Shown one piece after another: positions 45,497 to 54,658 of a stretch of 64,000 nt of DNA (positions are counted from its first letter, which is position 1; each line of letters starts with the position of its first letter). The notes under the pieces are model-generated. The model was not told the origin of the DNA. It saw nothing but the letters and a program-made list of their open reading frames with translations, and ran no database searches. The position numbers and the translations under genes are program-made. The stretch covers positions 1 to 64,000 of the forward strand of contig JARGSG010000036.1 in NCBI GenBank assembly GCA_030374805.1. The letters run 5' to 3'. Source of the DNA: Gracilaria gracilis (lineage: Eukaryota > Rhodophyta > Florideophyceae > Gracilariales > Gracilariaceae).

Positions 45497-46260
45497 ACCT
45501 TCTCCTCCCTCCTCTTCTCCCCCCTCTCCCTCACACTCCCCCGCCCACCCCGAGAACCAGGCGTCACAGGCGACCCTTTACCTGCTCCCTCTCCCACCCC
45601 TACTCCCCCTCCCCTCACAATTTCCTTCAAATCCATCATCAATTTGCACGCCTTCTCCACCTGTCCCACTTGCTCCTTCAACACTTCAACCCTACCCTTC
45701 AGCCCCATGTTCTCCTTTCGCAGCCTCCCCATCTCCCATCCCACGCACTCCAACATCCCATTCACATGTCTTACAGCCCCCGCACCAGTCAGCTTCATCC
45801 TCTTCCGAATCGTCGAAATCAATTCCATCGGCACACCATCCTCCGACACACTCAGCACCACCCCTCCCATGTCTGCCACCATCTCCGACAGCATGTCGTC
45901 TAAGTGCTCCTTCAAACTCCCCCCAAGCTTCCTCACCCGTTCCTCCATCTCCCTCGTAAACCTTCTCTCCAGTCCTCCTCCTCCATCTCCATCTCCATCA
46001 CCTCCACCGCCTCCACCATTCCCATTACGAACCCTCTGACTCACACAAACCCCCTCAGTACCCCCTCCCTCCTTCCGCGGCGGCGTCTCTGGCACTTCCG
46101 TTCTATGCAGCAAAGCCATTAGCTCTTCCTCACCAACGTATCCATTCGACATACCGAGAAAAGACGGCGTTCGGTGATAAACGACTTGAACAGGCCTGAG
46201 CGACTTACAACAACTCTCGTTCTTCCCACCCCTAATCACAGCCGTTACACTCGTGGCCAC
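45481..46260 (-). CDS. Hypothetical Gly-rich coiled-coil protein
   Basis: 259 residues. A polar start is followed by a Gly/Asp run (residues about 78-95), then a long helical region with MEERVRKLGGSLKEHLDDML and EMGRLRKENMGLKGRVEVLK, which has heptad character, and a basic Gly/Arg tail. Translationally adjacent to the next frame. Function unknown. Confidence 0.45.
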   Translation of the reverse strand: MATSVTAVIRGGKNESCCKSLRPVQVVYHRTPSFLGMSNGYVGEEELMALLHRTEVPETPPRKEGGGTEGVCVSQRVRNGNGGGGGGDGDGDGGGGLERRFTREMEERVRKLGGSLKEHLDDMLSEMVADMGGVVLSVSEDGVPMELISTIRKRMKLTGAGAVRHVNGMLECVGWEMGRLRKENMGLKGRVEVLKEQVGQVEKACKLMMDLKEIVRGGGVGVGEGAGKGSPVTPGSRGGRGSVRERGEKRREEKVWGVD

Positions 46261-46667
46261 ACACCCCTCTACCCCGCAGGTTTATTTGTATCACAATTTT
46301 CTATATCTCAATTTCCCGCCATTCCCCAAGAACTCCATTTCTCCCAGATATTTCCATATTTTCGTTTTTCCTTTCAGTACCATCCCACGAAACCAATCCA
46401 CAGCGCCCGTTCCTTAACTCCTTACCATTAAATCTTCCCCTTCATACTTCATTTTGACATATCTCTTTTCATAAACACATCCATCAGTCCTAATCCGTCC
46501 ATACCCACCTACCTCATTCTTTCAACTACTTAGTCATAAAAACTATCTTTTCCTCTGAAGCCACTTTTTCGATGTATACATCGGCAACGCCGTTCTCTAC
46601 TTAAGAATCTCTCCCTTCCTCTCCTGTAGCACAACATCTCCTCACAGCATCCAAAAATTTTGACATA
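46261..46667. other. Intergenic, divergent promoter region
   Basis: About 400 bp between a leftward coiled-coil ORF and a rightward reductase-like ORF. Pyrimidine-rich, no gene; it presumably contains both promoters, but no clear TATA element is seen. Confidence 0.5.
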
Positions 46668-47531
46668 ATGACCTCCTCTTCCTCTTCTCTCCGCTTCTCC
46701 CACACCCCAGCTGTTGTTGTATGCAGAAACCGCATTGACTCCATGCTTTACGACCACGGTACTCCTCAAGATACCATTCTTTCACTCCAAGATTTCATAG
46801 CCGCAGACAGCATTCCGCAAGGTCCCATTTTCTTTTGCGACAGAAGCAACTTGTTGGAAACAGTAGTGCGCTCCTGCCCTCCATCTCGCAGACAAGACTT
46901 GGTCTTCATTCAGAACGGCCACATTCTTCCCATTCTTTCATAACATGGTCTTCATCACACCACACGAGCAGTTCTTTACATCGCCGTACCCACTCTCGCT
47001 GCACCTCCACAGAATGGCGTCACCCCTCTTACTCCCAACTGCCTCACAACTGTCACCGGAAAATGGACTAATGCACTAGCACAACGCTTCTTTAACGCAG
47101 GTCTCACTTGCAATATCGTTGACGAAGACGCTTTCTCTAAATCCTACTACAAAAAGCTCGTCTGGATCTCTTCATTCAACCTAGTTGGTTCCTCCCACGG
47201 CTTCATTACCATGCATGACGTGGCCACCCGCTACAATACCATATTCTCAACGATAATGAAGGAACTACTCGGCATAGTCTCCTCCAACACAGCTATCTCC
47301 TACAATATCCCCTCCACAGTACAATCCCTCCTCGCTTACGGCAGCACTCTTATCTCTTTCCACGCCTCATTCTCTGAGTACGAATTCAGAAATGCTTACT
47401 TCTACCTTTCCTCCGATGATACCAAGAGAGAGGGCTTGGCTGACCCTGCCCCTTTTCACACCAACTATGTCAATGTCCTTAGAAATGACATACTCTTTCA
47501 GTACCAGTACTACTTTGGTCTCATTCTGTAA
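46668..47531 (+). pseudogene. Ketopantoate-reductase-like protein, one in-frame stop
   Basis: One frame of 288 codons with a TAA at 46941-46943. Before it: GPIFFCDRSNLLETVV and RRQDLVFIQNG, the end of a Rossmann half. After it: TPNCLTTVTGKWTNALAQRF, GLTCNIVDEDAFSKSYYKKL, VWISSFNLVGSSHG and FRNAYFYLSSDD, which resemble the C-terminal helical half of ketopantoate-reductase-like proteins of algae and plants. The glycine-rich nucleotide loop is absent, so the N-terminus is short or lost. The enzymes of this fold reduce ketoacids with NADPH, but the substrate here is unknown. It is the only metabolic-type gene in the window. Confidence 0.55.
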
Positions 47532-47704
47532 AAAAGATATCTTCGCACAATACTCTCTCTCCTTACCCCACGCTTTGTAACTCATTTTCTTTCTTCAACA
47601 ATCCTTTTATGCTCACATTATATCAAAATATTCGTTCATTTCACAGTACTAGTCAAGTCACCTCACTCTAACACACATAACACTACACGCCCTACATGTT
47701 TTAT

Positions 47705-49144
47705 CTAGTCCTCCTCATAATCCATTATCATCGCTCCCTCCTCGTAGTCCCCATCCGTGTTATCAGTCTTGTGGCCTTGTACCTCGTCATCTTCCTCTTC
47801 GTAAACCTCCTCTCCAACTTCCTCTTCCTCCATTTCAAAGTTGCTCACAGAACTTTCCTCCTCGTCCAGCTGGTCGTTCGAGTCTTCTCCGAGTCCAAAT
47901 TCCTCATCTAAAAATTTGGGCCGAAAAGCAGGCTGCCTGTGCACTGCATCAGGGAGCTTGTATCCCCCGGGCACAAAATACATATGATACCGCAGACAAT
48001 TCTCTTTCACCAGCGCATCCATGTACCCAGCCCCAGCATGAAACACATCTCCCGTTCCAATCAACATGGAGTACGGTGGAACCCTGAACTTCTTCACAAC
48101 CATCGTACGAGACAGCCTCTTCAAACTCTTGTCATCCGTCACATACATATTATGTGACCTCTCACATACCCATATTATAAAATAGCTCCCCCCGGAGGCC
48201 ATCATGAAGAATCCCGGAATCTCCCCATTGTTCTTCTCCACATTCGTCAACACTCGGAAATAGGTGTGCAACAACTGCCTCGGGCATCCCTCCCGCGTAC
48301 ACAACACACGTCCTCCTGTTTCCGGCGCATACATCCTCTTCTTCGCCCTAATGTTGTTACACAGACAAAGAGCGGCTGCTATTTGCCCAAACCTGGCATC
48401 CAACAAAGCCCTTTTTCTCACCATCATCACATTCTTCTCATCCGATTCCATGTAATCCACAATCCCCTTCTTCATGGTAATGTATAGCCCAATGCCCTGC
48501 ATCTTACCCCCCGCGTCCTTCCCATCTCCCGCATTGATGATACGGTTCCATCTCTTGCGGTTCTCCTCGAACTTGAGATCCGGCTGTTCCAAGAAATCCT
48601 TGTGAAAGAACTCCAACATACTCTTTGTCACATCTTCATCCAACACCACCCCCATCTTCTTCACCTCATCTGAAATGCCTTCGTCACTTCCAAATTCCTC
48701 CAGCACACAGAATCCTCTTTCCATCAACTCCATTCTCTTCGCTGCAAAATACTCTGGCGCGAGGTCATCCCTCTCCATCGCGGCCATCCAAAGAGCCTCT
48801 TCCTCCCCTTTCGGCTTTCCCATCAACGGCAGCTTCACCCCAAGAACTGGTTTCTTCGTAGTCCCCAGCTCCTTGTGCACATTTCGGGCTGCATGCCAGT
48901 ACACCGCGTGATGCACCGCCCTCAAATCCTCCACCGTTAAACACCCCGCCGTATGTCGCTTTCGTAGGTGAAGCATATCTATCCACGGTTGCTGGTGTTT
49001 CACAGCATTCTTCCCTCCCGGCCACTCACTCGGCAGTGCACTCACTATATTCGTCCACGACATATCCGATCCCCCGGTATACTCCCCAGCTGTCTTCATC
49101 CCCTTCGGGAGAACATCCGGATTGTTATCCTCAAATCTACGCAT
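47705..49144 (-). CDS. Hypothetical protein with dioxygenase-like motifs
   Basis: 479 residues. The C-terminal half shows RQLLHTYFR (293-298 region), IPGFFMMASGG, YSMLIGTGDVFHAGAGY (His369) and LRYHMYF (Arg385), the order and spacing of a 2-oxoglutarate/Fe(II) oxygenase. The metal-binding HxD would be HTY here, so the first carboxylate ligand is missing or misassigned. The end is a long acidic tail (EEEEVGEEVYEEEDDE). Its ATG overlaps the end of the preceding frame by 49 bases. If active, such enzymes hydroxylate or demethylate proteins or nucleic acid; that is inference. Confidence 0.45.
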   Translation of the reverse strand: MRRFEDNNPDVLPKGMKTAGEYTGGSDMSWTNIVSALPSEWPGGKNAVKHQQPWIDMLHLRKRHTAGCLTVEDLRAVHHAVYWHAARNVHKELGTTKKPVLGVKLPLMGKPKGEEEALWMAAMERDDLAPEYFAAKRMELMERGFCVLEEFGSDEGISDEVKKMGVVLDEDVTKSMLEFFHKDFLEQPDLKFEENRKRWNRIINAGDGKDAGGKMQGIGLYITMKKGIVDYMESDEKNVMMVRKRALLDARFGQIAAALCLCNNIRAKKRMYAPETGGRVLCTREGCPRQLLHTYFRVLTNVEKNNGEIPGFFMMASGGSYFIIWVCERSHNMYVTDDKSLKRLSRTMVVKKFRVPPYSMLIGTGDVFHAGAGYMDALVKENCLRYHMYFVPGGYKLPDAVHRQPAFRPKFLDEEFGLGEDSNDQLDEEESSVSNFEMEEEEVGEEVYEEEDDEVQGHKTDNTDGDYEEGAMIMDYEED

Positions 49145-49692
49145 TCCTCCTTCACCTTTCCCCCCCCCGGTTCATCCCCAACTAATCCACTATCCTTCTC
49201 ACTACTATCACTCTCCACCTCGCCCTCACTGGACGACATCACATTGATTTTCTGCTTCTTAAAGAACTTCTTCAATGCAGTCCTCGTCATTTTCCTGAAC
49301 AGGTTAACAACCTCCAAAGGTATGTCCACACAAGATGTGTTCACCGTACCCTTCCTTCTTCGCTCCGGGGCAGGTTGCACATCATCTTCATCCTCGTCGT
49401 CGGTAAGCACCACAGAAGTTCTCTTCTTCGTTTTCCTCTTCTTCCCCACAACCCGTTCAACCTCCTCTTCTCTCAAGCGACCCGGAACCATCTTACGTCT
49501 TGTGCTACGTCTTAACACCGGTGGTTCCGGTTCAGGACTTTCCACCACCATGGGATCGTTCTCAACCTCAGCAGATGGAGCCCTGGCCGCCCCCTCCGGT
49601 CCTACAACCTCCTCCTTCTCTGAACTTCGCAGCGGTACTTTAAAGTTTTGTTCCAGATTGTTACCTGCAGTCTTCACCCTCCTAGACACCAT
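49096..49692 (-). CDS. Acidic/basic linker protein, in frame with the ParB-like gene
   Basis: 198 residues of alternating charge: STRRKMVPGRLREEEVERV, GKKRKTKKRT, DDEDEDD and FFKKQKINVMSSSEGEVE. It follows the ParB-like frame after one TGA and is in the same frame, so it may be the C-terminal part of that protein with a nonsense mutation or readthrough. Nuclear-localisation-like basic clusters are visible. No family recognised. Confidence 0.45.
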   Translation of the reverse strand: MVSRRVKTAGNNLEQNFKVPLRSSEKEEVVGPEGAARAPSAEVENDPMVVESPEPEPPVLRRSTRRKMVPGRLREEEVERVVGKKRKTKKRTSVVLTDDEDEDDVQPAPERRRKGTVNTSCVDIPLEVVNLFRKMTRTALKKFFKKQKINVMSSSEGEVESDSSEKDSGLVGDEPGGGKVKEECVDLRITIRMFSRRG

Positions 49693-49698
49693 CCCGTC

Positions 49699-51642
49699 TC
49701 ACAAACGCTTTGCTCCCACGAGCTCCATTTTTGCTGTTTGCTTCCCGAAATATTCCAAGAGAGATACCCCCTTTCCTCCAATCTTGAGAACCGTCTGCAT
49801 GACTTCCTCAACTCTCATCTTCTTCCTCTTGGCAGTCATACCGCAAAGCTTAAACATACCAATTGCACACTGAAAGAAGTGCTTCCTCATATCCTCAAAA
49901 CGGCCCGTCCTCCCTGCAGAGAACATTCTCAGTCGAACAGGCCATTGCAAGCAACGGACGACGAAACGGAATTCCCCATCTGCGAGTCCCATAAGGAGGT
50001 CACTGGACACATGTGTGAGCGTCAGCGGCGGCCCCTCCTCACACGCCTTCTCAAAGAATTGGAGAAGCCCCTCGCTTTGCACAAACTTCAGAGCCAGTGC
50101 CGCATAGCGATTCAATTGACGCATACTATAGTCCCCGATAACCCTACTTCTTTTCAACGCGCCCGCTATCTGTTTCGGCGTCACCTTCCTCCCATCCACT
50201 CCTCCTTCGTCAATGATGTTTTCAACGAAGAACACCGTGCTGTGAAGCTTGCCTGCGAAAGACATCTTCAGAACATTGGAGCTCATCTCGCTCAGGAGAT
50301 TGCCAAGTCCTAGCACTTCATTCATGACCATCGCATTACCATCCTTCCTCGTCCATAACACAACATCCAGGGACTTCACTATATCCTCCCACTTCCCGCC
50401 TTCCTCACGCAGGTCCTGTAACACAATAAATCGGTGATATCCATCTATAAGTGTTACAGGCAGCACAAGTCTCCCGTCAACGATGTCGCTCGCTTCCAAA
50501 TCGCCTACAAGTGTAACGGCAATCGAATCGGCGGAGGGAAGCCAACCAAAGTTGCGGCAATTCATCTTCGTGGCCTCCTTGTGCGCCAGGTTCACACTGC
50601 GAACCGTCTTCTTCGGGATTTCAAGCATCTCGATATCCATAGTCAACCGCTGCTGAACATAGTCGGCGAGGGATATCTTCGGTAGCGGCAGCGTGATGTC
50701 CACCTCATCCGACGGAACTTTATCTCCTTCATCGAATAAATCCCCCTCATTTCCACCCAGGGAAGCCTTAGTAGTCCCAATAACCTCCACAACATCGTCA
50801 TCGGAGTCATCCACGATGTTAACCCTCTCAATTGCTCCCACCGGGTTCTTCATCCCTTTAGAACCTCTTCGTTTTTCTCCTCTCGTTGGTGGAGACTGGA
50901 TTTTGGCGGTTTTAGAGGACTGCTCAGCCGATTCCTTGACCTCCCCAACATCTTCAATCTCAGGCTGAGAGGTGGACGACTTCCCGGCCCCAGGGTGCGG
51001 GGTGGGGTGCGAAGTGGGACTCTGCGGAATCTCAATTGAGGCCATCATCGACGTATCCCAGGCATACAACCCAGCCGAAAACAATTCGGCAAGCTTACTC
51101 GGGGGATCATCCGGACCTTGGAAACGGTAAGGGTACTTCGCGTCTAGATGACTTGAAATATTCGTCCTCCAGATAACCACCAAATCCTCACCTTCTAAGG
51201 CAGTGGCGCTTAGAAGATGGCCTTGCAGCGAATGGCAGATCCTCTTCCCGGTACCACCAGCAGCCTCCACGCCACGTACTTCCGCAGTACCAACTTCAAC
51301 CCTGTTCTTGTCCTTTCCAAGGCTGATGAACAAAGATACAGAGTCGCCACCTTTTACCTTATGTGGCGCGGGAGTACTCGTCTTCTTCTTTATCGCGCGC
51401 GGTGTGCCCCGCTCGGAACGCGATTTCGCTCTACGAAGCGTGGAGACCTTCGTCTTTCCTCTTCCTCGCGTAAAAGACGCCATTTCTGACCACTCGCTGT
51501 TCCTCTTCGATCGCGCTGACTCCCGCCTTCTTTCATGGTTCAGAGGCGCCATGTTGGATACAAAGGGTTCAAACAATTCGAAACGCGGATTACGACCGTC
51601 CAGAATGCTCACGAGAACGTATATTTGACATTCCCTTCTCAA
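49699..51642 (-). CDS. ParB-like domain protein
   Basis: 647 residues. After a basic N-terminus and a long polar region, residues 390-410 read RLVLPVTLIDGYHRFIVLQD, the DGxHR motif of ParB/Srx-fold proteins, preceded by a short VRSVNLAHKEA strand-helix. Further on, VTPKQIAGALKRSRVIGDYS resembles the helix-turn-helix that follows the ParB fold. ParB proteins bind centromere-like palindromes; eukaryotic relatives include sulfiredoxin. Start could be this ATG or one 30 or 54 codons later. Placed directly beside the palindromic repeat hub at 51.86-53.50 kb. Confidence 0.6.
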   Translation of the reverse strand: MRRECQIYVLVSILDGRNPRFELFEPFVSNMAPLNHERRRESARSKRNSEWSEMASFTRGRGKTKVSTLRRAKSRSERGTPRAIKKKTSTPAPHKVKGGDSVSLFISLGKDKNRVEVGTAEVRGVEAAGGTGKRICHSLQGHLLSATALEGEDLVVIWRTNISSHLDAKYPYRFQGPDDPPSKLAELFSAGLYAWDTSMMASIEIPQSPTSHPTPHPGAGKSSTSQPEIEDVGEVKESAEQSSKTAKIQSPPTRGEKRRGSKGMKNPVGAIERVNIVDDSDDDVVEVIGTTKASLGGNEGDLFDEGDKVPSDEVDITLPLPKISLADYVQQRLTMDIEMLEIPKKTVRSVNLAHKEATKMNCRNFGWLPSADSIAVTLVGDLEASDIVDGRLVLPVTLIDGYHRFIVLQDLREEGGKWEDIVKSLDVVLWTRKDGNAMVMNEVLGLGNLLSEMSSNVLKMSFAGKLHSTVFFVENIIDEGGVDGRKVTPKQIAGALKRSRVIGDYSMRQLNRYAALALKFVQSEGLLQFFEKACEEGPPLTLTHVSSDLLMGLADGEFRFVVRCLQWPVRLRMFSAGRTGRFEDMRKHFFQCAIGMFKLCGMTAKRKKMRVEEVMQTVLKIGGKGVSLLEYFGKQTAKMELVGAKRL

Positions 51643-51856
51643 TCACGTTCGTTGCCTTCACTTCCTGACCGAGCACTGCGCCCGCTCAATATAGGATTGA
51701 ACTCAAGGGGTTCCGTATTTCACGTTTTAGAATTCACTATCGCGTTATTTAGAAAGTTAAATGATTTTCATAACTACTACGTACGCAGAGCTATAGAATA
51801 AAGGCACCCAATTTTGAAGGAAAAAAAATGAATTGCGTCCATTAAGTTTTCTGCTT

Positions 51857-51930
51857 GGACAGCGGTCCGGGGTGGAGTGGCGCTTCATCAGTGCCCTGAT
51901 GAAGCGCCACAACACCCCGGACCGCTGTCC
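51857..51930. repeat. Palindrome 1 of the hub (34-bp arms, 2 mismatches)
   Basis: Arms begin GGACAGCGGTCCGGGGTG and are separated by a 6-base spacer. First of a cluster of related palindromes; each is followed by a GATGAAG(C/T)TGGACGACACC half-unit and an A/T run. Confidence 0.95.
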
Positions 51931-52041
51931 ATGCGCAGTGGCCGATGAAGTTGGACGACACCTCGGACGGCTGTCTGTGGCTGATGAAGCTGGACGACAC
52001 CTCCAACCGCTGTCCACGCGGGAAAAAAAATTAAAATTTTG

Positions 52042-52115
52042 GGACAGCGGTCCAGGGTGGAGTGGCGCTTCATGACGGCACTGATGAAGTGCCACTTCAC
52101 CCCGGACCGCTGTCC
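52042..52115. repeat. Palindrome 2 of the hub
   Basis: Same 34+6+34 layout; four arm positions differ. An A then T run (AAAAAAAATTAAAATTTT) precedes it. Confidence 0.9.
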
Positions 52116-52185
52116 ACGCGCCGTGGCAGATGAAGCTGGACGACACCTCGGAGCGCTGTCCACGCGAAAAAAAATTTAATTTTTC

Positions 52186-52259
52186 GGACAGCGGTCCGGG
52201 GTGGAGTGGCGCTTCATCACGGCACTGATGAAGCGCCACTCCACCCCGGACCGCTGTCC
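52186..52259. repeat. Palindrome 3 of the hub (perfect 34-bp arms)
   Basis: Arms are exact reverse complements over 34 bp with spacer CGGCAC. Such a sequence can extrude a cruciform. The repeat period from palindrome 2 to 3 is about 144 bp. Confidence 0.97.
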
Positions 52260-52914
52260 ACGCGCCGTGGCCGATGAAGCTGGACGACACCTCGGACCGC
52301 TGGCGACGACGGTTTTCACTTATGATTGTTTTATGAATAGTTGAAGCCCTGCATCTTCTTTTAATGACGGGAGGACGTAAGGGTACATCCTATCTAATCG
52401 AAGAAGGTAGTTCTACTGACTACCTTCTCTAAATTTATATGATTAGATTTTCCTGTAGCGCACAAGGTCGTGACCGATAATGAATACGCCCTTTGCGACA
52501 ACCACGGGCATTATGTGGTTGTCGGAGAAGAAGAACTCATCACTGGCCACGACATTCTTCTAGTGACTATATTGGGGACTATTCTTCTTCAGTGATTGAA
52601 ATATCAGTCAAGGCAGAACACGATTATCTGAGTTGAACAACTCATATAATCGCAGTCCATTATCACCGGTAGCTCAATCACTTCCGATAGTTCGACCTAA
52701 CGCAGTCTAATCTAGTCGGTCTAATGAATAACCACAGTCCAACAGTGATTGAGCTGGCTGTCAAAGCCAAAGCCGATTACATGAGTTGAACAACTCAAAT
52801 AATCGCACTCGACCATCACGGCCATCTCAAGCACTTCCGAATGTTCTCAGTAAAGCAAGGATGCAGAAGTGGCATACACTGTGTCCGGCGACTCTGGCTT
52901 GAATACGTAATAGC
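52260..52914. other. Hub interior with a diverged tandem duplication
   Basis: Two copies of a roughly 100-bp phrase, about 52592-52700 and 52744-52848, share CAGTGATTGA, GAGTTGAACAACTCA and TAATCGCA. GAGTTGAACAACTC is itself a 14-bp palindrome. A short frame near 52.46-52.60 kb encodes YVVVGEEELITG, echoing the small ORF that follows. Confidence 0.7.
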
Positions 52915-53229
52915 ATGGAAAATAGAAGAGCACGCCAGTTAGTACGATTCACAGAAAACGAAAAAAATTGTCGAACGTATTTTGTGTGCCACTACGTCCG
53001 CGAAACAGAACAAGGACGGAAAAAGCACCTCCCTTTTACAGTTTCTGGCGATATGTTCTTCTTCTGTCACAACCGAGAGGATCACTTGGTTGTGACAGGA
53101 GAAGAAGAGATCCCCGGAAACCGTAACGGGGAGGTACAGAGCGTTGTGCTTACCGAAGCAGTTGGCAGGAGAGCGAAGGTGCTAAAGTACACGCAGCGTC
53201 ACATTACAAACAAGCGCCAGTCGCGAGGG
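52915..53229 (+). CDS. Small ORF inside the palindrome hub
   Basis: About 105 codons from ATG before the frame runs into the right-hand palindromes. Contains NCRTYFVCHYVRE and HLVVTGEEEIPGN; a related phrase lies 500 bp upstream in degraded form, so this may be one of two duplicated copies. No family recognised; it may be chance coding in a repeat. Confidence 0.3.
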
Positions 53230-53309
53230 GGCCGCTGTCCAGGTGGAAATTTTTTTTTCGCGTGGACAGCGCTCCGAGGGGTCGTCCAGTTTCATCAGGC
53301 ACGGCGCGT

Positions 53310-53383
53310 GGACAGCGGTCCGGGGTGGAGTGACGCTTCATCAGTGCCGTGATGAAGCGCCACTCCAACCCGGACCGCTGTCC
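53310..53383. repeat. Palindrome 4 of the hub (inverted cluster)
   Basis: Same 34+6+34 layout with two mismatches. Here the half-unit and T run lie on the left, so the right cluster is in opposite orientation to the left cluster, as in a foldback element. Confidence 0.92.
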
Positions 53384-53424
53384 GAAAAATTAAATTTTGA
53401 TTTAATTTTTTTCCCACGGCGCAT

Positions 53425-53497
53425 GGAAAGCGGACCGCCTCGAGTAGCACTTCACCAGAGCCGTGATGGAGCGCCACTGCACCACGGACCGCTGTCC
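53425..53497. repeat. Palindrome 5 of the hub (degenerate)
   Basis: Recognisable as the same unit (ends GGACCGCTGTCC) but with many arm mismatches and one base shorter. Confidence 0.75.
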
Positions 53498-53874
53498 GGA
53501 GAGCCGTAAGTTATAACTTCGCCTATACTTCTATATCTAGGAATTACCGCACCCTCCTCCCATCTCTGCCTTCTCTTATAACTGTTTATCACCGCATAAG
53601 CCCCGCTAACATTGCCCAATTCCCTTTTACTCCTCTACTTTAGAGTTCTGGTGCCGTTTTGGCGTCTGAACTCCTCCTTCAAATCGCTAATTCTGCAGCC
53701 GTCTGCCGTCCACCCCCGTCTACCATCCGCACTCATCTCTCGTTCGCTGCCGTCTCTCGTCAGCTTCCGTCCGTTCGCCCTCGCCGTCCGCTGCCGACGT
53801 CAATGATCTGTTTTCTCACGACCGCCTCCGTTCTCCTTCCTTATTTATAATACAGCCCCCCGTTATTGTTTAAA
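53498..53874. other. Upstream region of the rightward genes
   Basis: Pyrimidine-rich leader without a gene. A TTATTTATAATACAG stretch lies at about 53840-53854, some 25 bp before the first ATG; a promoter here is likely but not demonstrable. Confidence 0.45.
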
Positions 53875-54657
53875 ATGGCTGCCGCAACCACATCCAGGTC
53901 TAAGTCACCGTCACCGGCACCTCCGACATCCGACATGAAAGTTGGAAAAATGTTCGGTTCTGGGGATGAGCTTCTAACCGCGTGTCTCGCCATTCGTGAT
54001 CACTATGCGTCGACGATGCAAGAGGAGGACTAACCTAGGAAAGTGAGACACAGCGAATTCGTTCAATATATCATCAAGAATCGCACTGTCCTAGACGTTG
54101 CCAAGAAGTACTTCTCTATGCTTCTCGGACCCACTCACCCGTCACACAGCGATGATGAGCTCAAGGCTGTGTGCGGGAAGGGTTCCTACCGTCAGCTGTA
54201 TTTGTCGATGAAGTTGCTTGACATCGTGGACGGAGACCGAAACGGGCGTGTGAAGGATTTTTGGAACGCTTATACCAGAGTGGACTTTCAAGGAATACCG
54301 AGGAATGTGACGGTAACCGAATCCTTCAAGTCCATGAGTATAGCTCCCAGGCGTGTGAACCGGATAGTTCCCCCTTTCGGTATGAGCATCGCTACACATT
54401 TCCAGAGAGTCCTCTTTCTTTCCCTTATTCAAAAAGTATCTATGGAAAAGCGCCTTCGGGGCCATAAGAGGCGTAAGGGGGAGAAGGGATATTCCACCCC
54501 TTTTGGGAATGTGCAAATATCGCAGAATCTTCAAGGTCAGCGTGCGGGTTTTGGTGTGCAGCTGGTAACAAAGGCCTGGGATTGTTTCTCCCAATTTCTG
54601 GGGTTCCCTAGCGCTGAGGTCATGGTTCTCCCTTTTTCTACTGCTCTTCTACGATGA
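53875..54657 (+). pseudogene. Hypothetical protein preceding the methyltransferase, one TAA
   Basis: One frame of about 260 codons from ATG with a TAA at 54031-54033. N-terminus Ser/Pro-rich (SRSKSPSPAPPTSD), then DELLTACLAIRDHY, SEFVQYIIKNRTVLDVAKKYF, LYLSMKLLDIVDGD and a basic loop KRLRGHKRRKGEKG. It ends at TGA one base before the ATG of the methyltransferase frame. The next frame is open just upstream of that ATG (LLLFYDE), so the two may once have been one protein with a slip at a run of five T. No domain recognised. Confidence 0.45.
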
Positions 54658-54658
54658 A

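Noticed and set aside
48968..49873. 301-codon plus-strand frame opposite the dioxygenase-like and linker ORFs
   Set aside because: Ser/Pro-rich antisense shadow of charged minus-strand genes; no motif.
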